The position numbers and the translations under genes are program-made. Of a DNA stretch of 64,000 nucleotides, positions 1 through 9,375 are shown piece by piece (the first letter of the stretch is position 1; the number at the start of each line of letters is the position of its first letter). The DNA comes from Thermohalobaculum sp963700775 (lineage in GTDB: Bacteria > Pseudomonadota > Alphaproteobacteria > Rhodobacterales > Rhodobacteraceae). The DNA is taken from contig CAVOYU010000006.1 in the NCBI GenBank assembly GCA_963700775.1, positions 310,001-374,000 on the forward strand. Direction: 5' to 3'. The notes under the pieces were generated by a model. It worked only from the letters and a program-made list of their open reading frames with translations, was not told the DNA's origin and ran no database searches.

Positions 1-73
1 AGCCTGTCCAGAGCCGGCGCCAGTCGGCCTCGTCGGCGGCGCGCAGCGGTCGGATGGTGGTGGTCTGGGTCAT
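1..73 (-). CDS. GNAT-family N-acetyltransferase, N-terminal fragment
   Basis: Only the first 24 codons are inside the window; the gene runs off the left edge. The ATG at 71-73 (minus) gives MTQTTTIRPLRAADEADWRR, the beta-1 strand and turn (TIRPLRxxDxxxWxxLW) that opens many GNAT acetyltransferases. These enzymes move an acetyl group from acetyl-CoA to an amine. It follows the AEC transporter gene on the same strand after 15 bases, so the two may be co-transcribed. The family call rests on this short stretch alone and the substrate is unknown. Confidence 0.5.
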   Translation of the reverse strand, partial: MTQTTTIRPLRAADEADWRRLWTG

Positions 74-88
74 GCGGGGTTCTCCGGC

Positions 89-1009
89 TCAGGCCAGGGC
101 GGCTATGGTGATGGTAGAGATCACGGTCGAGACCACAATAGCAGCCGCGATGCGGTCGGTCGCCACCCCGTAGCGCAGGGCGACGACGAAGGGCATCGCG
201 CCGCAGGGGCCGGCGGCGATCAGCACCAGCGTGTCGAACCAGGCGCTGTCGCGGTTCACCGCGCCGAGCACCGCCAGCACCACAAGCGGCATGGCCGCCA
301 CCTTGATCAGCGCCACCGCCAGCGACGTGCCGCCATAGCGCGCCAGCGGCACCGCGCTCATGATCACGCCGAGGGCGAACAGCGAGGCGGGCGCCGCCGC
401 GCCGCCGAGGAAGTGCACGAAGGTGACGACACCCTCATGGAGCGGGATCTCGCCGGCCGCAACCACCGCGCCGAGAATCAGCGATACCACCAGCGGGTTG
501 CGGGCCACCATCTTCAGGACCTTGCCGATGCCGCCCTCGTGATGCGAGGCCACGTCCATGGCGATCACCGTGCCGGTGAACACCAGCACCGAGTCGACGG
601 TGATCACCGCGACCACCGGCAGCGCGGCGTCGGCGCCGTAGAGCGTGCTGGCGATCGGATGGACGAAGAAGACCGTGTTCGAGAAGCAGGCGGTCATGCC
701 GAGCAGCATCGACTCCCGCGGCCCGAGCCCCACCAGATACCGCACCGCCAGCGCGACCGAGGCATAGATGGTCAGCTCGACCCCCAGATAGGTCAGCAGT
801 GCCGGCCACTCGAAGGCCGTGAGGTTCGCCCGGATGATCAGGTAGAAGGTGACCGCCGGGACCGCCAGCAGGAACACGAACCGGTTCACCGCCTCGGCCG
901 AGGCCCGGTCGAAGGCCCCTGCCCGGCCCATGGCGAAACCCAGCGCCGGCACGGCGAAGACCGGCAGCACGGCGGTGAGGAGCGCTTCGACAAATCCTGA
1001 CAAGATCAC
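89..1009 (-). CDS. AEC-family (auxin efflux carrier-like) transporter
   Basis: A 306-residue, almost wholly hydrophobic inner-membrane protein with about ten predicted membrane segments, the usual size for bacterial AEC permeases that move organic anions such as malate or malonate. Family marks are the N-terminal segment LPVFAVPALGFAMGR, the mid-protein NTVFFVHP stretch with its broken helix, and a second broken helix near GPCGAMPFVVALRYGV toward the C-terminus. It lies downstream of the MoxR ATPase on the same strand (104-base gap) and upstream of the GNAT fragment. A second AEC protein is encoded at 57844-58782; the two are clearly diverged. Substrate cannot be predicted. Confidence 0.85.
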   Translation of the reverse strand: MILSGFVEALLTAVLPVFAVPALGFAMGRAGAFDRASAEAVNRFVFLLAVPAVTFYLIIRANLTAFEWPALLTYLGVELTIYASVALAVRYLVGLGPRESMLLGMTACFSNTVFFVHPIASTLYGADAALPVVAVITVDSVLVFTGTVIAMDVASHHEGGIGKVLKMVARNPLVVSLILGAVVAAGEIPLHEGVVTFVHFLGGAAAPASLFALGVIMSAVPLARYGGTSLAVALIKVAAMPLVVLAVLGAVNRDSAWFDTLVLIAAGPCGAMPFVVALRYGVATDRIAAAIVVSTVISTITIAALA

Positions 1010-1112
1010 CCCCCGGGCGCCGCTCTCCGGCGGGCGCTGCTGCCCCGCGCGACATTATGGGCTGGGAAGACCGGGCTCAATCAATTGTTGCCGGCCATGC
1101 GGCCCTGCGCGC

Positions 1113-1955
<843 letters not shown>

Positions 1956-2028
1956 CGCACACCCTTCCGGCTTGGAGAATCCTTTTGTGGCCGAGGGATA
2001 TAGCGCAATCCTGAATGCTTTTTAAGGC

Positions 2029-2057
2029 GTGACAATCGGGCGCGGTTTATCTATAGA
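2029..2057 (+). promoter_or_regulatory. Sigma-70-type promoter for dksA
   Basis: GTGACA (2029-2034) and TATAGA (2052-2057) are separated by exactly 17 bases, a near-consensus -35/-10 pair. The predicted start point is about 20 bases before the GTG start of dksA, giving a very short leader. Confidence 0.65.
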
Positions 2058-2085
2058 GGCGCCAGCGTGAAGCGGTGGATAAGTC

Positions 2086-2538
2086 GTGGAGCAAAGCGTG
2101 GCAGCAGTATCGAAGAAGAAGCTCGAAGTAACCATCGACGCCGAGTACAAGCCGACCGATGCCGAGCCATTCATGTGCGATCGGCAGAAAGAGTATTTCA
2201 GGCGGAAGCTGCTGGACTGGAAGGATTCGATCCTGAACGAGAGCCGCGAGACCTTGGTTCACATGCAGGAAGAGACCCAGAACATTCCCGATCTTGCGGA
2301 CAGGGCCTCGGCCGAGACTGACCGGGCGCTCGAGCTGCGGACCCGCGACCGGCAGCGCAAGCTGATTTCCAAGATTGACGCGGCGCTGCGCCGGATCGAG
2401 GACGGAAGCTACGGATATTGCGAGGAAACTGGCGAACCGATCTCGCTTCAGCGCCTCGACGCCCGGCCCATCGCGACCCTGTCGCTGGCCGCCCAGGAGC
2501 GGCATGAGCGGCGCGAGAAGGTCCATCGCGACAGCTGA
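2086..2538 (+). CDS. dksA: RNA polymerase-binding transcription factor DksA
   Basis: A 150-residue DksA, which enters the RNA polymerase secondary channel and with ppGpp tunes rRNA and amino-acid promoters. The coiled-coil tip motif is present as DLADRASAETD (D-x-x-D-R-A), followed by RKLISKIDAALRRIEDGSYGYC. The C-terminal zinc finger is degenerate: YGYCEETGEPI keeps the first cysteine only, and where classical DksA has the second cysteine pair this protein reads ATLSLAAQERH. One-cysteine DksA is known in alphaproteobacteria, so this is a lineage mark rather than damage. The GTG at 2086 is used because it is the first start after the promoter; a second GTG at 2098 is possible. Confidence 0.93.
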   Translation: MEQSVAAVSKKKLEVTIDAEYKPTDAEPFMCDRQKEYFRRKLLDWKDSILNESRETLVHMQEETQNIPDLADRASAETDRALELRTRDRQRKLISKIDAALRRIEDGSYGYCEETGEPISLQRLDARPIATLSLAAQERHERREKVHRDS

Positions 2539-2550
2539 ATTCCGGCTTTA

Positions 2551-2565
2551 TTCCACACAGTGGAA
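2551..2565. promoter_or_regulatory. Inverted repeat, possible operator of the glcB operon
   Basis: TTCCACACAGTGGAA is a perfect 6+6 inverted repeat with a 3-base centre, about 80 bases before the malate synthase start. TTCCA/TGGAA half-sites are common in IclR-type operators, a family that often controls glyoxylate genes, but no regulator gene is adjacent. There is no T tract, so a terminator for dksA is less likely. Confidence 0.4.
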
Positions 2566-2642
2566 CAGTTCTTAAAACCCGTTGCCGCGAGCGGCGGGCC
2601 CTGCCTATTTCGGGCGCGGAACAGGGACAGGAGACATCGCTG

Positions 2643-4808
2643 ATGCCGGATCGCGTCACGATCGGCGGCCTCGGAATTGCACGCGAGCTGCACGATTTCA
2701 TCGAGCGAGAGGCGCTCCCCGGGACGGGAATCGCCTCGGACGCGTTCTGGAAGGGATTCGGCCGGATCGCAGCGAGATTCGCCCCGATCAATCGCGCACT
2801 GGTTGAAACGCGCGCCAGGCTGCAGAAGATGATCGATGAATGGCACATCGGCCGTGCCGGTCTCCCGCACGATCCTGTGGCCTATCGCACCATGCTTTCC
2901 GAGATCGGATATCTGGTTCCCGAGGGACCCGACTTCGCCGTCGACACGCCCGGCGTCGACCCGGAATTCTCCGCCATAGCCGGGCCGCAGCTCGTGGTGC
3001 CGGTGACCAACGCCCGCTACGCGCTGAATGCCGCCAACGCCCGCTGGGGGTCGCTCTACGACGCGCTCTACGGCACCGACGCCATGGGCAGCCTGCCCGA
3101 GCCCGGCGGCTACGACCCGGAGCGCGGCGCCGAGGTGATCGCCTGGGCCAAGGCGTTCCTCGACGAGGTCGCCCCACTCGAGGCCGGCTCCCATGACGAC
3201 GTGACCCGCTATGTCGTTGCCATGGGCCGGCTGGTCGTCACCCTCGCCGATGGCTCGGAGACCGAGCTTCGCGACCCCGGCCAGTTCGCCGGCTATTCGG
3301 GTGACGGCATGGCGCCGCATTCGGTGCTGCTGAGGAACCACAACCTCCACATCGACATCCTGATCGACCCGCACCACGCCATCGGCAAGGACGACCCCGC
3401 CGGGGTCGCCGACCTGGTGATCGAGGCGGCGGTGACGACCATCGTCGACTGCGAGGATTCGGTCGCCTGCGTCGATGCCGAGGACAAGGTCGGCGCCTAC
3501 CGCAACTGGCTCGGGCTGATGAAGGGCGACCTGACCGAGGAGGTGCGCAAGGCGGGGCACGTCTTCACCCGCCGTCTGAACCCGGACCGCGACTACCTCG
3601 CGCCGGACGGGACCCCGTTCACGCTCCCCGGCCGGTCGCTGATGCTGGTGCGCAATGTCGGCCCGCTGATGACCAATCCGGCGATCCTGCTGGCCGACGG
3701 CTCCGAGATCCCCGAGGAGATCATGGACGCCTGCTGCACCCTGCTGATCGCGCTCCATGACCTCAGGAAGACCGGCGGCGCCCGCAACTCGCGCACCGGT
3801 TCGGCCTATGTCGTCAAGCCGAAGATGCACGGGCCCGAGGAGGTTGCCGCCGCCTCGGATCTGATGGGGGCGGTCGAGGAGATGCTCGGCCTCGCCCCGA
3901 ACACGGTCAAGATCGGCATCATGGACGAGGAGCGGCGCACCACCGTCAACCTGAAGGAATGCATCCGCGCGGCGAAGTCCCGCGTCGCCTTCATCAACAC
4001 CGGCTTCCTCGACCGCACCGGCGACGAGATCCACACCGCCATGCATGCCGGCCCGATGGTGCGCAAGACCGAGATGAAGGCCCAACCCTGGTTTCCGGTC
4101 TACGAGGACAACAATGTCGACGTCGGCCTCGCCTGCGGGCTGAGGGGCGTCGCCCAGATCGGCAAGGGCATGTGGGCGATGCCGGACCTGATGCAGGCGA
4201 TGCTGAAGCAGAAGATCGAACACCCGGAGGCCGGCGCCAACACCGCCTGGGTGCCCTCGCCCACTGCGGCGACCCTGCATGCGACCCATTACCACCGGAT
4301 CGACGTGGCGGCGCGCCAGCGCGAGATCGCCAGACGCCCCAGGGCCCCGCTCGACCGGATCCTGACCATCCCGGTCGCCCACGGGATCAACTGGTCGCCC
4401 GAGGAGATCGGCGAGGAGCTCGACAACAACTGCCAGGGCATCCTCGGCTATGTGGTCCGCTGGATCGACCAGGGCATCGGCTGCTCGAAGGTTCCGGACA
4501 TCAACGATGTGGGGCTGATGGAGGACCGCGCGACACTGCGCATTTCGTCCCAGCACATCGCCAATTGGCTGCTCCACGGGGTTGTCAGCGAGGCAGACGT
4601 GATGGCGGCGCTGAAGCGCATGGCGGCGGTGGTCGATCAGCAGAACGCCGGCGACCCGGCCTATGTCCCGATGGCGCCGGGTTATGACGGCACCGCCTTT
4701 AAGGCCGCCTGCGATCTGGTGTTCAGGGGCACCGCGTGGCCGAACGGCTATACCGAGCCGGCGCTCCATGCCCGGCGGCAGCAGAAGAAGGCGGAGGCCC
4801 GACCATGA
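2643..4808 (+). CDS. glcB: Malate synthase G
   Basis: A 721-residue enzyme that condenses glyoxylate with acetyl-CoA to give malate, the usual length of the monomeric G isoform (the A isoform is about 530). Visible family segments include HNLHIDILIDPHH, VDCEDSVACVDAEDKV with metal/substrate-side acids, RSLMLVRNVGPLMTNPA, SAYVVKPKMHGPEEV and FINTGFLDRTGDEIHTAMHA. The C-terminal catalytic domain with HIANWLLHG follows. The stop codon overlaps the next start by 4 bases (ATGA), so translation is probably coupled to the GlcG-like gene. The pairing with glcG is the classical glycolate-utilisation arrangement, but no glcDEF is present in the window. Confidence 0.97.
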   Translation: MPDRVTIGGLGIARELHDFIEREALPGTGIASDAFWKGFGRIAARFAPINRALVETRARLQKMIDEWHIGRAGLPHDPVAYRTMLSEIGYLVPEGPDFAVDTPGVDPEFSAIAGPQLVVPVTNARYALNAANARWGSLYDALYGTDAMGSLPEPGGYDPERGAEVIAWAKAFLDEVAPLEAGSHDDVTRYVVAMGRLVVTLADGSETELRDPGQFAGYSGDGMAPHSVLLRNHNLHIDILIDPHHAIGKDDPAGVADLVIEAAVTTIVDCEDSVACVDAEDKVGAYRNWLGLMKGDLTEEVRKAGHVFTRRLNPDRDYLAPDGTPFTLPGRSLMLVRNVGPLMTNPAILLADGSEIPEEIMDACCTLLIALHDLRKTGGARNSRTGSAYVVKPKMHGPEEVAAASDLMGAVEEMLGLAPNTVKIGIMDEERRTTVNLKECIRAAKSRVAFINTGFLDRTGDEIHTAMHAGPMVRKTEMKAQPWFPVYEDNNVDVGLACGLRGVAQIGKGMWAMPDLMQAMLKQKIEHPEAGANTAWVPSPTAATLHATHYHRIDVAARQREIARRPRAPLDRILTIPVAHGINWSPEEIGEELDNNCQGILGYVVRWIDQGIGCSKVPDINDVGLMEDRATLRISSQHIANWLLHGVVSEADVMAALKRMAAVVDQQNAGDPAYVPMAPGYDGTAFKAACDLVFRGTAWPNGYTEPALHARRQQKKAEARP

Positions 4809-5236
4809 CCGAGATCACCCTGCGCAAGGCGCGCACCATCATCGCCAAGGCGCTCGCCAGAGGCCGCGAGGCCGGCATGATGCCGCTCTCCGTCTGCGTG
4901 CTGGACGCGGGCGGCCACCTGAAGGCGTTCGAGCGCGAGGACGGCGCCTCGAACGGGCGATTCGAGATCGCGCGCGGCAAGGCAAACGGGGCGCTGAAGA
5001 TGGGCCTGGGGTCGCGGGCGCTCTACGCGCGGGCCGAAAAGCAGGCCTATTTCCTGCTGGCGGCCGGACGCATCTTCGCCGACGGCATGATCCCGGTTCC
5101 CGGCGGCGTGCTGGTGCGCGACCGCAAGGGAGCGATCATCGGCGCGGTCGGGATCAGCGGCGACAACTCGGACAACGACGAGATCGCCGCGATGGCCGGC
5201 ATCGAGGCCGCGGGCTTCACCGGCGATCCGGGCTGA
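4805..5236 (+). CDS. GlcG/HbpS-family protein
   Basis: A 143-residue single-domain protein of the GlcG/HbpS (DUF336) family, found beside glycolate/malate synthase genes and, in HbpS, able to bind haem or cobalamin. Family segments are MPLSVCVLDAGGHLKAFERED near residue 18-37 (the N-terminal strand pair), PVPGGVLVRDRKGAIIGAVG and the C-terminal GISGDNSDNDEIAAMAGI. The ATG at 4805 overlaps the malate synthase stop and is preferred over a longer start inside glcB. Its biochemical role is not settled; the operon suggests a service function for glyoxylate/glycolate metabolism. It converges on the amine oxidase gene, with 11 bases between. Confidence 0.85.
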   Translation: MTEITLRKARTIIAKALARGREAGMMPLSVCVLDAGGHLKAFEREDGASNGRFEIARGKANGALKMGLGSRALYARAEKQAYFLLAAGRIFADGMIPVPGGVLVRDRKGAIIGAVGISGDNSDNDEIAAMAGIEAAGFTGDPG

Positions 5237-5247
5237 GGCCGCGCCGC

Positions 5248-6498
5248 TCACGCCCGGCGCAACGTGCCCGCCACCCGCGCCGCGACGTCCCGCCCGCTCT
5301 GATAGGCGCCGTGGGCGGTTGCCTGCCACCGGCGCGAGAACGCCTCGCCGGCGAAGGCGACGTTGCCGGTATCGGCGGCGATCATCGCGTGACGCCGCTC
5401 GCGGGCGCCGGGCTTCACGTAGCTGTAGCCGCCCTTCACGAGCGGGTTCTGCTGCCATCCGGTCGGTACCGCCTGCACGATTTCCTTCTGGAACTCGGGA
5501 CCTAGCACGGCGGCCAGCCGTCCGGTTGCGAACGCCACCATGGCGGCCGCACCCTCGCGCCCCAGGTCGCGCGCGACGCTGCCCGCCATATGGGCCAGCA
5601 GCAGCGGCTGCCCGGACGCCGCGACCTGGACGCCGAGCGGTGCGGAGTCGTCCCCGAGATCAACCACGAAGAACTGCCTCCCCTCCAGCGCGTCCGGCAG
5701 GCGCCGGAGGACGATTGCCACCTTCTCATAGGTACCGCAGGGAGCGCCCTCGATCAGGCCCAGCAGATCCCGCGCCGGCCCCGCATCGAAGCGGATCGCC
5801 CCGGAGAGCAGCACATTGGTCGAAGCGGTCACGATTGCGGCCCGTGCGGTGACGGTCCCGTCCGCGGTCTGCAGCCGCACTCCGCGCGCCTCCTGCGTCA
5901 CCCGGTCCACCCGGGTCAGGCGGCGCACCGGCAGGTCCGCCGCCATCCGCTCGATCAGGTCGCCATAGCCCGAGATCACCGGCCAGTTGGCCTCGGTATC
6001 GTCGTAGTCGCCATAACCCGCCGCTGACACCTGCTCCGGATCCTCGCAGGCCATGAGCTGGAGGAGATGCCTGGCGGCTCGTGCCCACGGACCGGACCCG
6101 TCTATCACCCCGGAAACCGGCACGTCCTCGCCCCGCCCGGCCGCGGCGTAGACCGCATCGTAGGTCGCCGACAGATGGGCACTCGCGTCACGCCGCGCGG
6201 CCTGGTCCGGCCAGCGCCCTTTGGTCCAGACGGTGAACTCGCCGGACGGTTTGCGCCGCAGGTACTCCGCTCCCAGCCGGTCGGCCCAGGGGACCAGCGG
6301 GTTCACGTCGGCGCAATGCAGCCAGTGGCAGCCCTGGTCCCAGGCATAGGGCAGCGAGGTCCGGTCGGTATAGGCGCGCCCGCCGACCCGGTCCGATGCC
6401 TCCAGGATCACGAAGGGAATCCCCCGCTCCGTCAGTTCGAGCCCCGCGCCGACGCCCGCCGCGCCGGCGCCCACGATCACCACGTCCGGATTTGTCAA
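5248..6498 (-). CDS. Flavin-containing amine oxidase / FAD-dependent oxidoreductase
   Basis: A 416-residue flavoprotein of the monoamine oxidase superfamily. The Rossmann motif VVIVGAGAAGVGAGLELTER begins 5 residues in, followed by the GG motif DRVGGRAYTD; the C-terminal FAD segment is VAFAGEAFSRRWQATAHGAY. No signal peptide is visible. The open frame extends upstream to 6591, but a TTG at 6498 with AGGGTGA 5 bases upstream starts right at the nucleotide-binding fold and fits the family better than the Arg/Gly-rich extension. It follows the LysR gene on the same strand, which may regulate it. The substrate amine is unknown. Confidence 0.85.
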   Translation of the reverse strand: MTNPDVVIVGAGAAGVGAGLELTERGIPFVILEASDRVGGRAYTDRTSLPYAWDQGCHWLHCADVNPLVPWADRLGAEYLRRKPSGEFTVWTKGRWPDQAARRDASAHLSATYDAVYAAAGRGEDVPVSGVIDGSGPWARAARHLLQLMACEDPEQVSAAGYGDYDDTEANWPVISGYGDLIERMAADLPVRRLTRVDRVTQEARGVRLQTADGTVTARAAIVTASTNVLLSGAIRFDAGPARDLLGLIEGAPCGTYEKVAIVLRRLPDALEGRQFFVVDLGDDSAPLGVQVAASGQPLLLAHMAGSVARDLGREGAAAMVAFATGRLAAVLGPEFQKEIVQAVPTGWQQNPLVKGGYSYVKPGARERRHAMIAADTGNVAFAGEAFSRRWQATAHGAYQSGRDVAARVAGTLRRA

Positions 6499-6598
6499 TC
6501 GATCACCCTGCCCGTCCCTGGCGCAGCCGTTTCCTGCCTGTCCGGGTTTTCCCGGCCCGGCACCATAGCCGCGCCGCGCTCCGCTCGGCAACCGCCGG

Positions 6599-7531
6599 CT
6601 AGGTGCCCGGCACGCGCGGCAGGTAATCGCCCTTCAGCTCCAGCAGGAACTTGCGGAACGCCGCCGCCACCGGCGACATCTCGGTCTCGGAGAGCCGGAT
6701 CAGGTACCAGGTCCGCATGATCGGCATCCCCTCCAGCGGCAGGGTCGCCAGCCGGCCGAACTCGAGCTCGGACACCACCGTGTGGCCCGAGATCACCGCG
6801 ATCCCGAGGCCCGCCATCACCGCCTGCTTGATGGTCTCGTTGGTGCCCATCTCGACCACCCGGTAGGGGCGGCCCTCGCCGATGCGGTCGAGGTAGCGGG
6901 TCATCAGGATGCGCGACCCCGAGCCCTGTTCGCGGCAGAGGAAGGTCTCTCCCAGCAGCTCCGCCGGCTCGATCCGGTCACAGCCGGCCAGCCGGTGGTC
7001 CGGCGGCGCGATCACCAGATAGGGGTGCTCGCCCAGCTCGTCGCACTCGTTCTCCGGCGACACCGGCGAGCGGCCCATGATCGCAAGCTCGATCTCGCCC
7101 CGGGCCAGCATCTCGATGATCTCCTCGCGGTTGCCGACCTTGAGCCCGATCTCGATCTGCGGATGGCTGCGCTTCATCCGGGCGACCAGGCCCGGCGCGA
7201 AATACTTGCCGGTCGAGACCACCCCGACCGACACATAGCCCGCCAGCCCGGTCCGCATCGCGGTGACCCGCTGGAAACAAAGCTCGAGCGAGTGGTCGAT
7301 GCGCCGCGCGGTTCCCAGCAACTCGGCCCCGATCGGCGTCAGGGCGATGCGGCCGTCCGGGCCGCGATGCAGGACCTGCGCCCCGACGATGTCCTCGAGC
7401 CCGCGGAGCTGGGTCGAGACCGCGGGCGGGGTCACGTGCAGCACGCCGGCCGCCGCCGTGATCGATCCGGAATCGACGATCGCCGCCAGAGCGCGCAATT
7501 GCTTCAGGGTGAGGGCTTTCCGCTGCAGCAT
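6599..7531 (-). CDS. LysR-family transcriptional regulator, CbbR-like
   Basis: A 310-residue LysR regulator. The N-terminal winged helix-turn-helix reads LKQLRALAAIVDSGSITAAAG then VTPPAVSTQLRGLE (about residues 8-47). The effector-binding domain, from VSVGVVSTGKYFAPGL on, resembles the CbbR group (KVGNREEIIEMLARGEIELAIMGR), whose members sense metabolites such as NADPH. No carbon-fixation genes are adjacent, so a CbbR role is not implied. It precedes the amine oxidase gene on the same strand; nothing is divergently transcribed immediately upstream. Confidence 0.9.
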   Translation of the reverse strand: MLQRKALTLKQLRALAAIVDSGSITAAAGVLHVTPPAVSTQLRGLEDIVGAQVLHRGPDGRIALTPIGAELLGTARRIDHSLELCFQRVTAMRTGLAGYVSVGVVSTGKYFAPGLVARMKRSHPQIEIGLKVGNREEIIEMLARGEIELAIMGRSPVSPENECDELGEHPYLVIAPPDHRLAGCDRIEPAELLGETFLCREQGSGSRILMTRYLDRIGEGRPYRVVEMGTNETIKQAVMAGLGIAVISGHTVVSELEFGRLATLPLEGMPIMRTWYLIRLSETEMSPVAAAFRKFLLELKGDYLPRVPGT

Positions 7532-7836
7532 GAAGCTGCGTTTAACGCATCCCGGCCCGGCAGGAAAGTTTCCTTTCGCCGCGACGGGATCAACGCGGGG
7601 CGGCCAGCGCTCCGCCCCGCGTATCCGGTTCCCTGCGAGGGAATCCAGCCGCCCGACAATTCCGCCCGCATCTGGGAGACAAGCGGGGAGGGACTACGTT
7701 CGCCGTCCGGCCGGGCGAAGATGGCAGTGGCGCGGGAGCCGGTAAATTTCGGATTTCTTCAGGGCACCAAAGGAAAACTTCAGGGTCGGCCCGGTCCGGT
7801 CGCGCCGGCCCCGGAATCGCCGCGCCCCGGGCGCGC
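7532..7836. other. Intergenic region with two palindromes
   Basis: This 305-base stretch between the LysR start and the end of the HAD gene has no convincing coding frame. It holds AGGAAAGTTTCCT (7562-7574), a perfect 6+6 palindrome 31 bases upstream of the LysR start and a candidate autoregulatory site, and TTCCCT-GCG-AGGGAA (7629-7643), a second perfect 6+6 inverted repeat. Confidence 0.4.
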
Positions 7837-8455
7837 TCAGACCTTCAGGCCGCGGGAGTGCAGTTCGCCCCGCAGGGCTTCGGGACCGGTGAACAGGATG
7901 CCGTCGATCCCGAGATTCCGGGCGGCCGCGACATTGTCCGCGCTGTCATCGATGAAGATGCAGTCGCCGGCGGCGAGGCCGTTCCGCCCCAGGCAGCGGC
8001 GATAGATCTCGGGATCGGGCTTGATCACGCCCTCCTCGCTCGACACCGTCACGTCGCGGAACCGGGTGCGCAGGAACGCAAACCGCACCCGCGCCTCGTG
8101 CCATTTCTCCAGCGAGAAGTTGGTGATCGCATAGAGCGGCGTCCCGGCCCGATGCAGGGCCTCCAGGATCTCGACGCTGCCCTCGATCGGCCCCGGCACC
8201 GAGTTCGTGCCAGCGGCGATGGGACGCCTCGATCGGCTCCCGGTAATGCGGGTGGCGCCTGGCGAGTTCGGCGACGGCGTCGTCCCAGCATCCGCCGCGG
8301 TCGAGCTCGATGTTCCACCAGTGCCAGCCGGTTTCCTCCATGAAGGCGTCGATCGCCGCCTCGGACGGCAGGTGCTGCCGGAACACCAGCCGCATGTCCC
8401 AGTGGATCAGCACCCGGCCGATATCGAAGATCACGCTCGGACCCGTTCCGGTCAT
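7837..8455 (-). pseudogene. HAD-superfamily hydrolase (YihX-like), frameshifted
   Basis: Two adjacent minus-strand frames together make one HAD-IA phosphatase of about 205 residues. The upstream part carries motif I as VIFDIGRVLIHWD and the cap region (ETGWHWWNIELDRG); the downstream part carries AITNFSLEKW (motif II), VIKPDPEIY (motif III lysine) and CIFIDDSADNVAAARNLG (motif IV). Reading WHE then SVPGPIEGSVEIL needs one base removed (or two added) near 8200-8204. Either the gene is recently broken or the sequence has an indel error; the intact motifs on both sides favour a very recent event or an error. The ATG at 8479 is an alternative start. Confidence 0.75.
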
Positions 8456-8636
8456 TCCGTCTCGCTCCGGTCCATCCATCCTGGTCCCGCGCGCAATCTG
8501 GTGCGTCCGGCGGGGTCAGGTCAACCGCCGTCGGTCGGCAAGGGTTTTCCTGCCCGTTCCGGCATTGCCGGCTTGCGCCGCCGGCCGTCCGGCCCGACAC
8601 TCCGCCGCCCCGCTGCCGCAGCCCATGGACGCCCCG

Positions 8637-8930
8637 ATGACCGAATCGCCCGACCTGCCCGACGATCTCGCAAAAGCGGGCTGGGCGCTCGAGCCCGACG
8701 ACAAGGCGATCGCGAAGACCTTCCGCTTCCGCGGCTTTCGCGACGCCATGGCCTGGATGGCGCGCGCCGCCTTCGAGGCCGAGCATATCGACCACCACCC
8801 GGAGTGGACCAATGTCTACAACCGGGTCGAGGTGCGGCTGACCACCCACGATACCGGCGGGCTGACGGCGAAGGACCTCGACCTCGCCCGCCGGATGGAG
8901 AAGATCTCGGGCCGGAGCCTGGCGAAATGA
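8637..8930 (+). CDS. phhB: 4a-hydroxytetrahydrobiopterin dehydratase
   Basis: A 97-residue pterin-4a-carbinolamine dehydratase, which recycles the pterin cofactor of aromatic amino-acid hydroxylases. The conserved core is GFRDAMAWMARAAFEAEHIDHHPEWTNVYNRVEV, with the active-site pattern E-x-x-x-H-H-P-x-W (EAEHIDHHPEW) and the C-terminal LTTHDTGGLTAKDLDLAR. An earlier in-frame ATG at 8625 adds four residues. The stop overlaps the start of the ABM-domain gene by ATGA. No phenylalanine hydroxylase gene is in the window. Confidence 0.93.
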   Translation: MTESPDLPDDLAKAGWALEPDDKAIAKTFRFRGFRDAMAWMARAAFEAEHIDHHPEWTNVYNRVEVRLTTHDTGGLTAKDLDLARRMEKISGRSLAK

Positions 8931-9265
8931 GCCGTTTCGCAACCACGCCCGAGCCACCCTACTACGCGGTCATCTTCACCGCCCAGCGCCGCGAGGGCGA
9001 CCACGGCTATGCGGCCATGGCCGGAAAGATGGAGCGCCTCGCGCTGGCCCAGCCCGGCTGCCTCGGCGCCGAGAGCACGCGCGACGCCGAGGGACTGGGG
9101 ATCACCGTCTCCTACTGGCGCGACGAGGCCAGCCTGATCGCCTGGAAGCAGGCCGCCGAGCACCTGGTGGCGCAGCGGCTGGGCCGCGAGCGCTGGTACA
9201 GCCACTACGAGCTCCGCGTGGCCCGGGTCGAGCGGGCCTATTCCGGACCCGAAGGGCGGCCGTGA
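8927..9265 (+). CDS. Antibiotic biosynthesis monooxygenase (ABM) domain protein
   Basis: A 112-residue single ABM-fold (dimeric alpha/beta barrel) protein. The marks are YYAVIFTAQRREGDHGYAAM at the first strand, PGCLGAESTRDAEGLGITVSYW in the middle and SLIAWKQAAEHLVAQRLGRERWYSHYELRVARVE at the end. Such proteins include cofactor-free monooxygenases, haem-degrading enzymes and many of unknown role; conserved family reading is good but the reaction is not. It is translationally coupled to phhB through a 4-base overlap. Confidence 0.85.
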   Translation: MSRFATTPEPPYYAVIFTAQRREGDHGYAAMAGKMERLALAQPGCLGAESTRDAEGLGITVSYWRDEASLIAWKQAAEHLVAQRLGRERWYSHYELRVARVERAYSGPEGRP

Positions 9266-9319
9266 AGCACCGCCCCGCGGCCCGGTTCACCGCCGGTTAA
9301 TCGGAATCCGCCACCCTGC

Positions 9320-9339
9320 CCCCTGTCGCGAGCCAGGGG
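9320..9339 (+). terminator. Hairpin after the phhB-ABM pair
   Basis: CCCCTG (9320-9325) and CAGGGG (9334-9339) can pair around an 8-base loop. No T run follows, so this is only a weak terminator candidate; it could also shape the leader of the sulfotransferase gene that starts 36 bases later. Confidence 0.3.
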
Positions 9340-9375
9340 CACGGGCGCGGGCACGAAGCGGGCGGGGAGCGGGCG

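Noticed and set aside
2448..4769. Long open frame on the minus strand opposite glcB
   Set aside because: It is the antisense shadow of a 70% G+C gene, rich in Arg, Gly, Asp and His with no domain; the plus strand carries a complete malate synthase.
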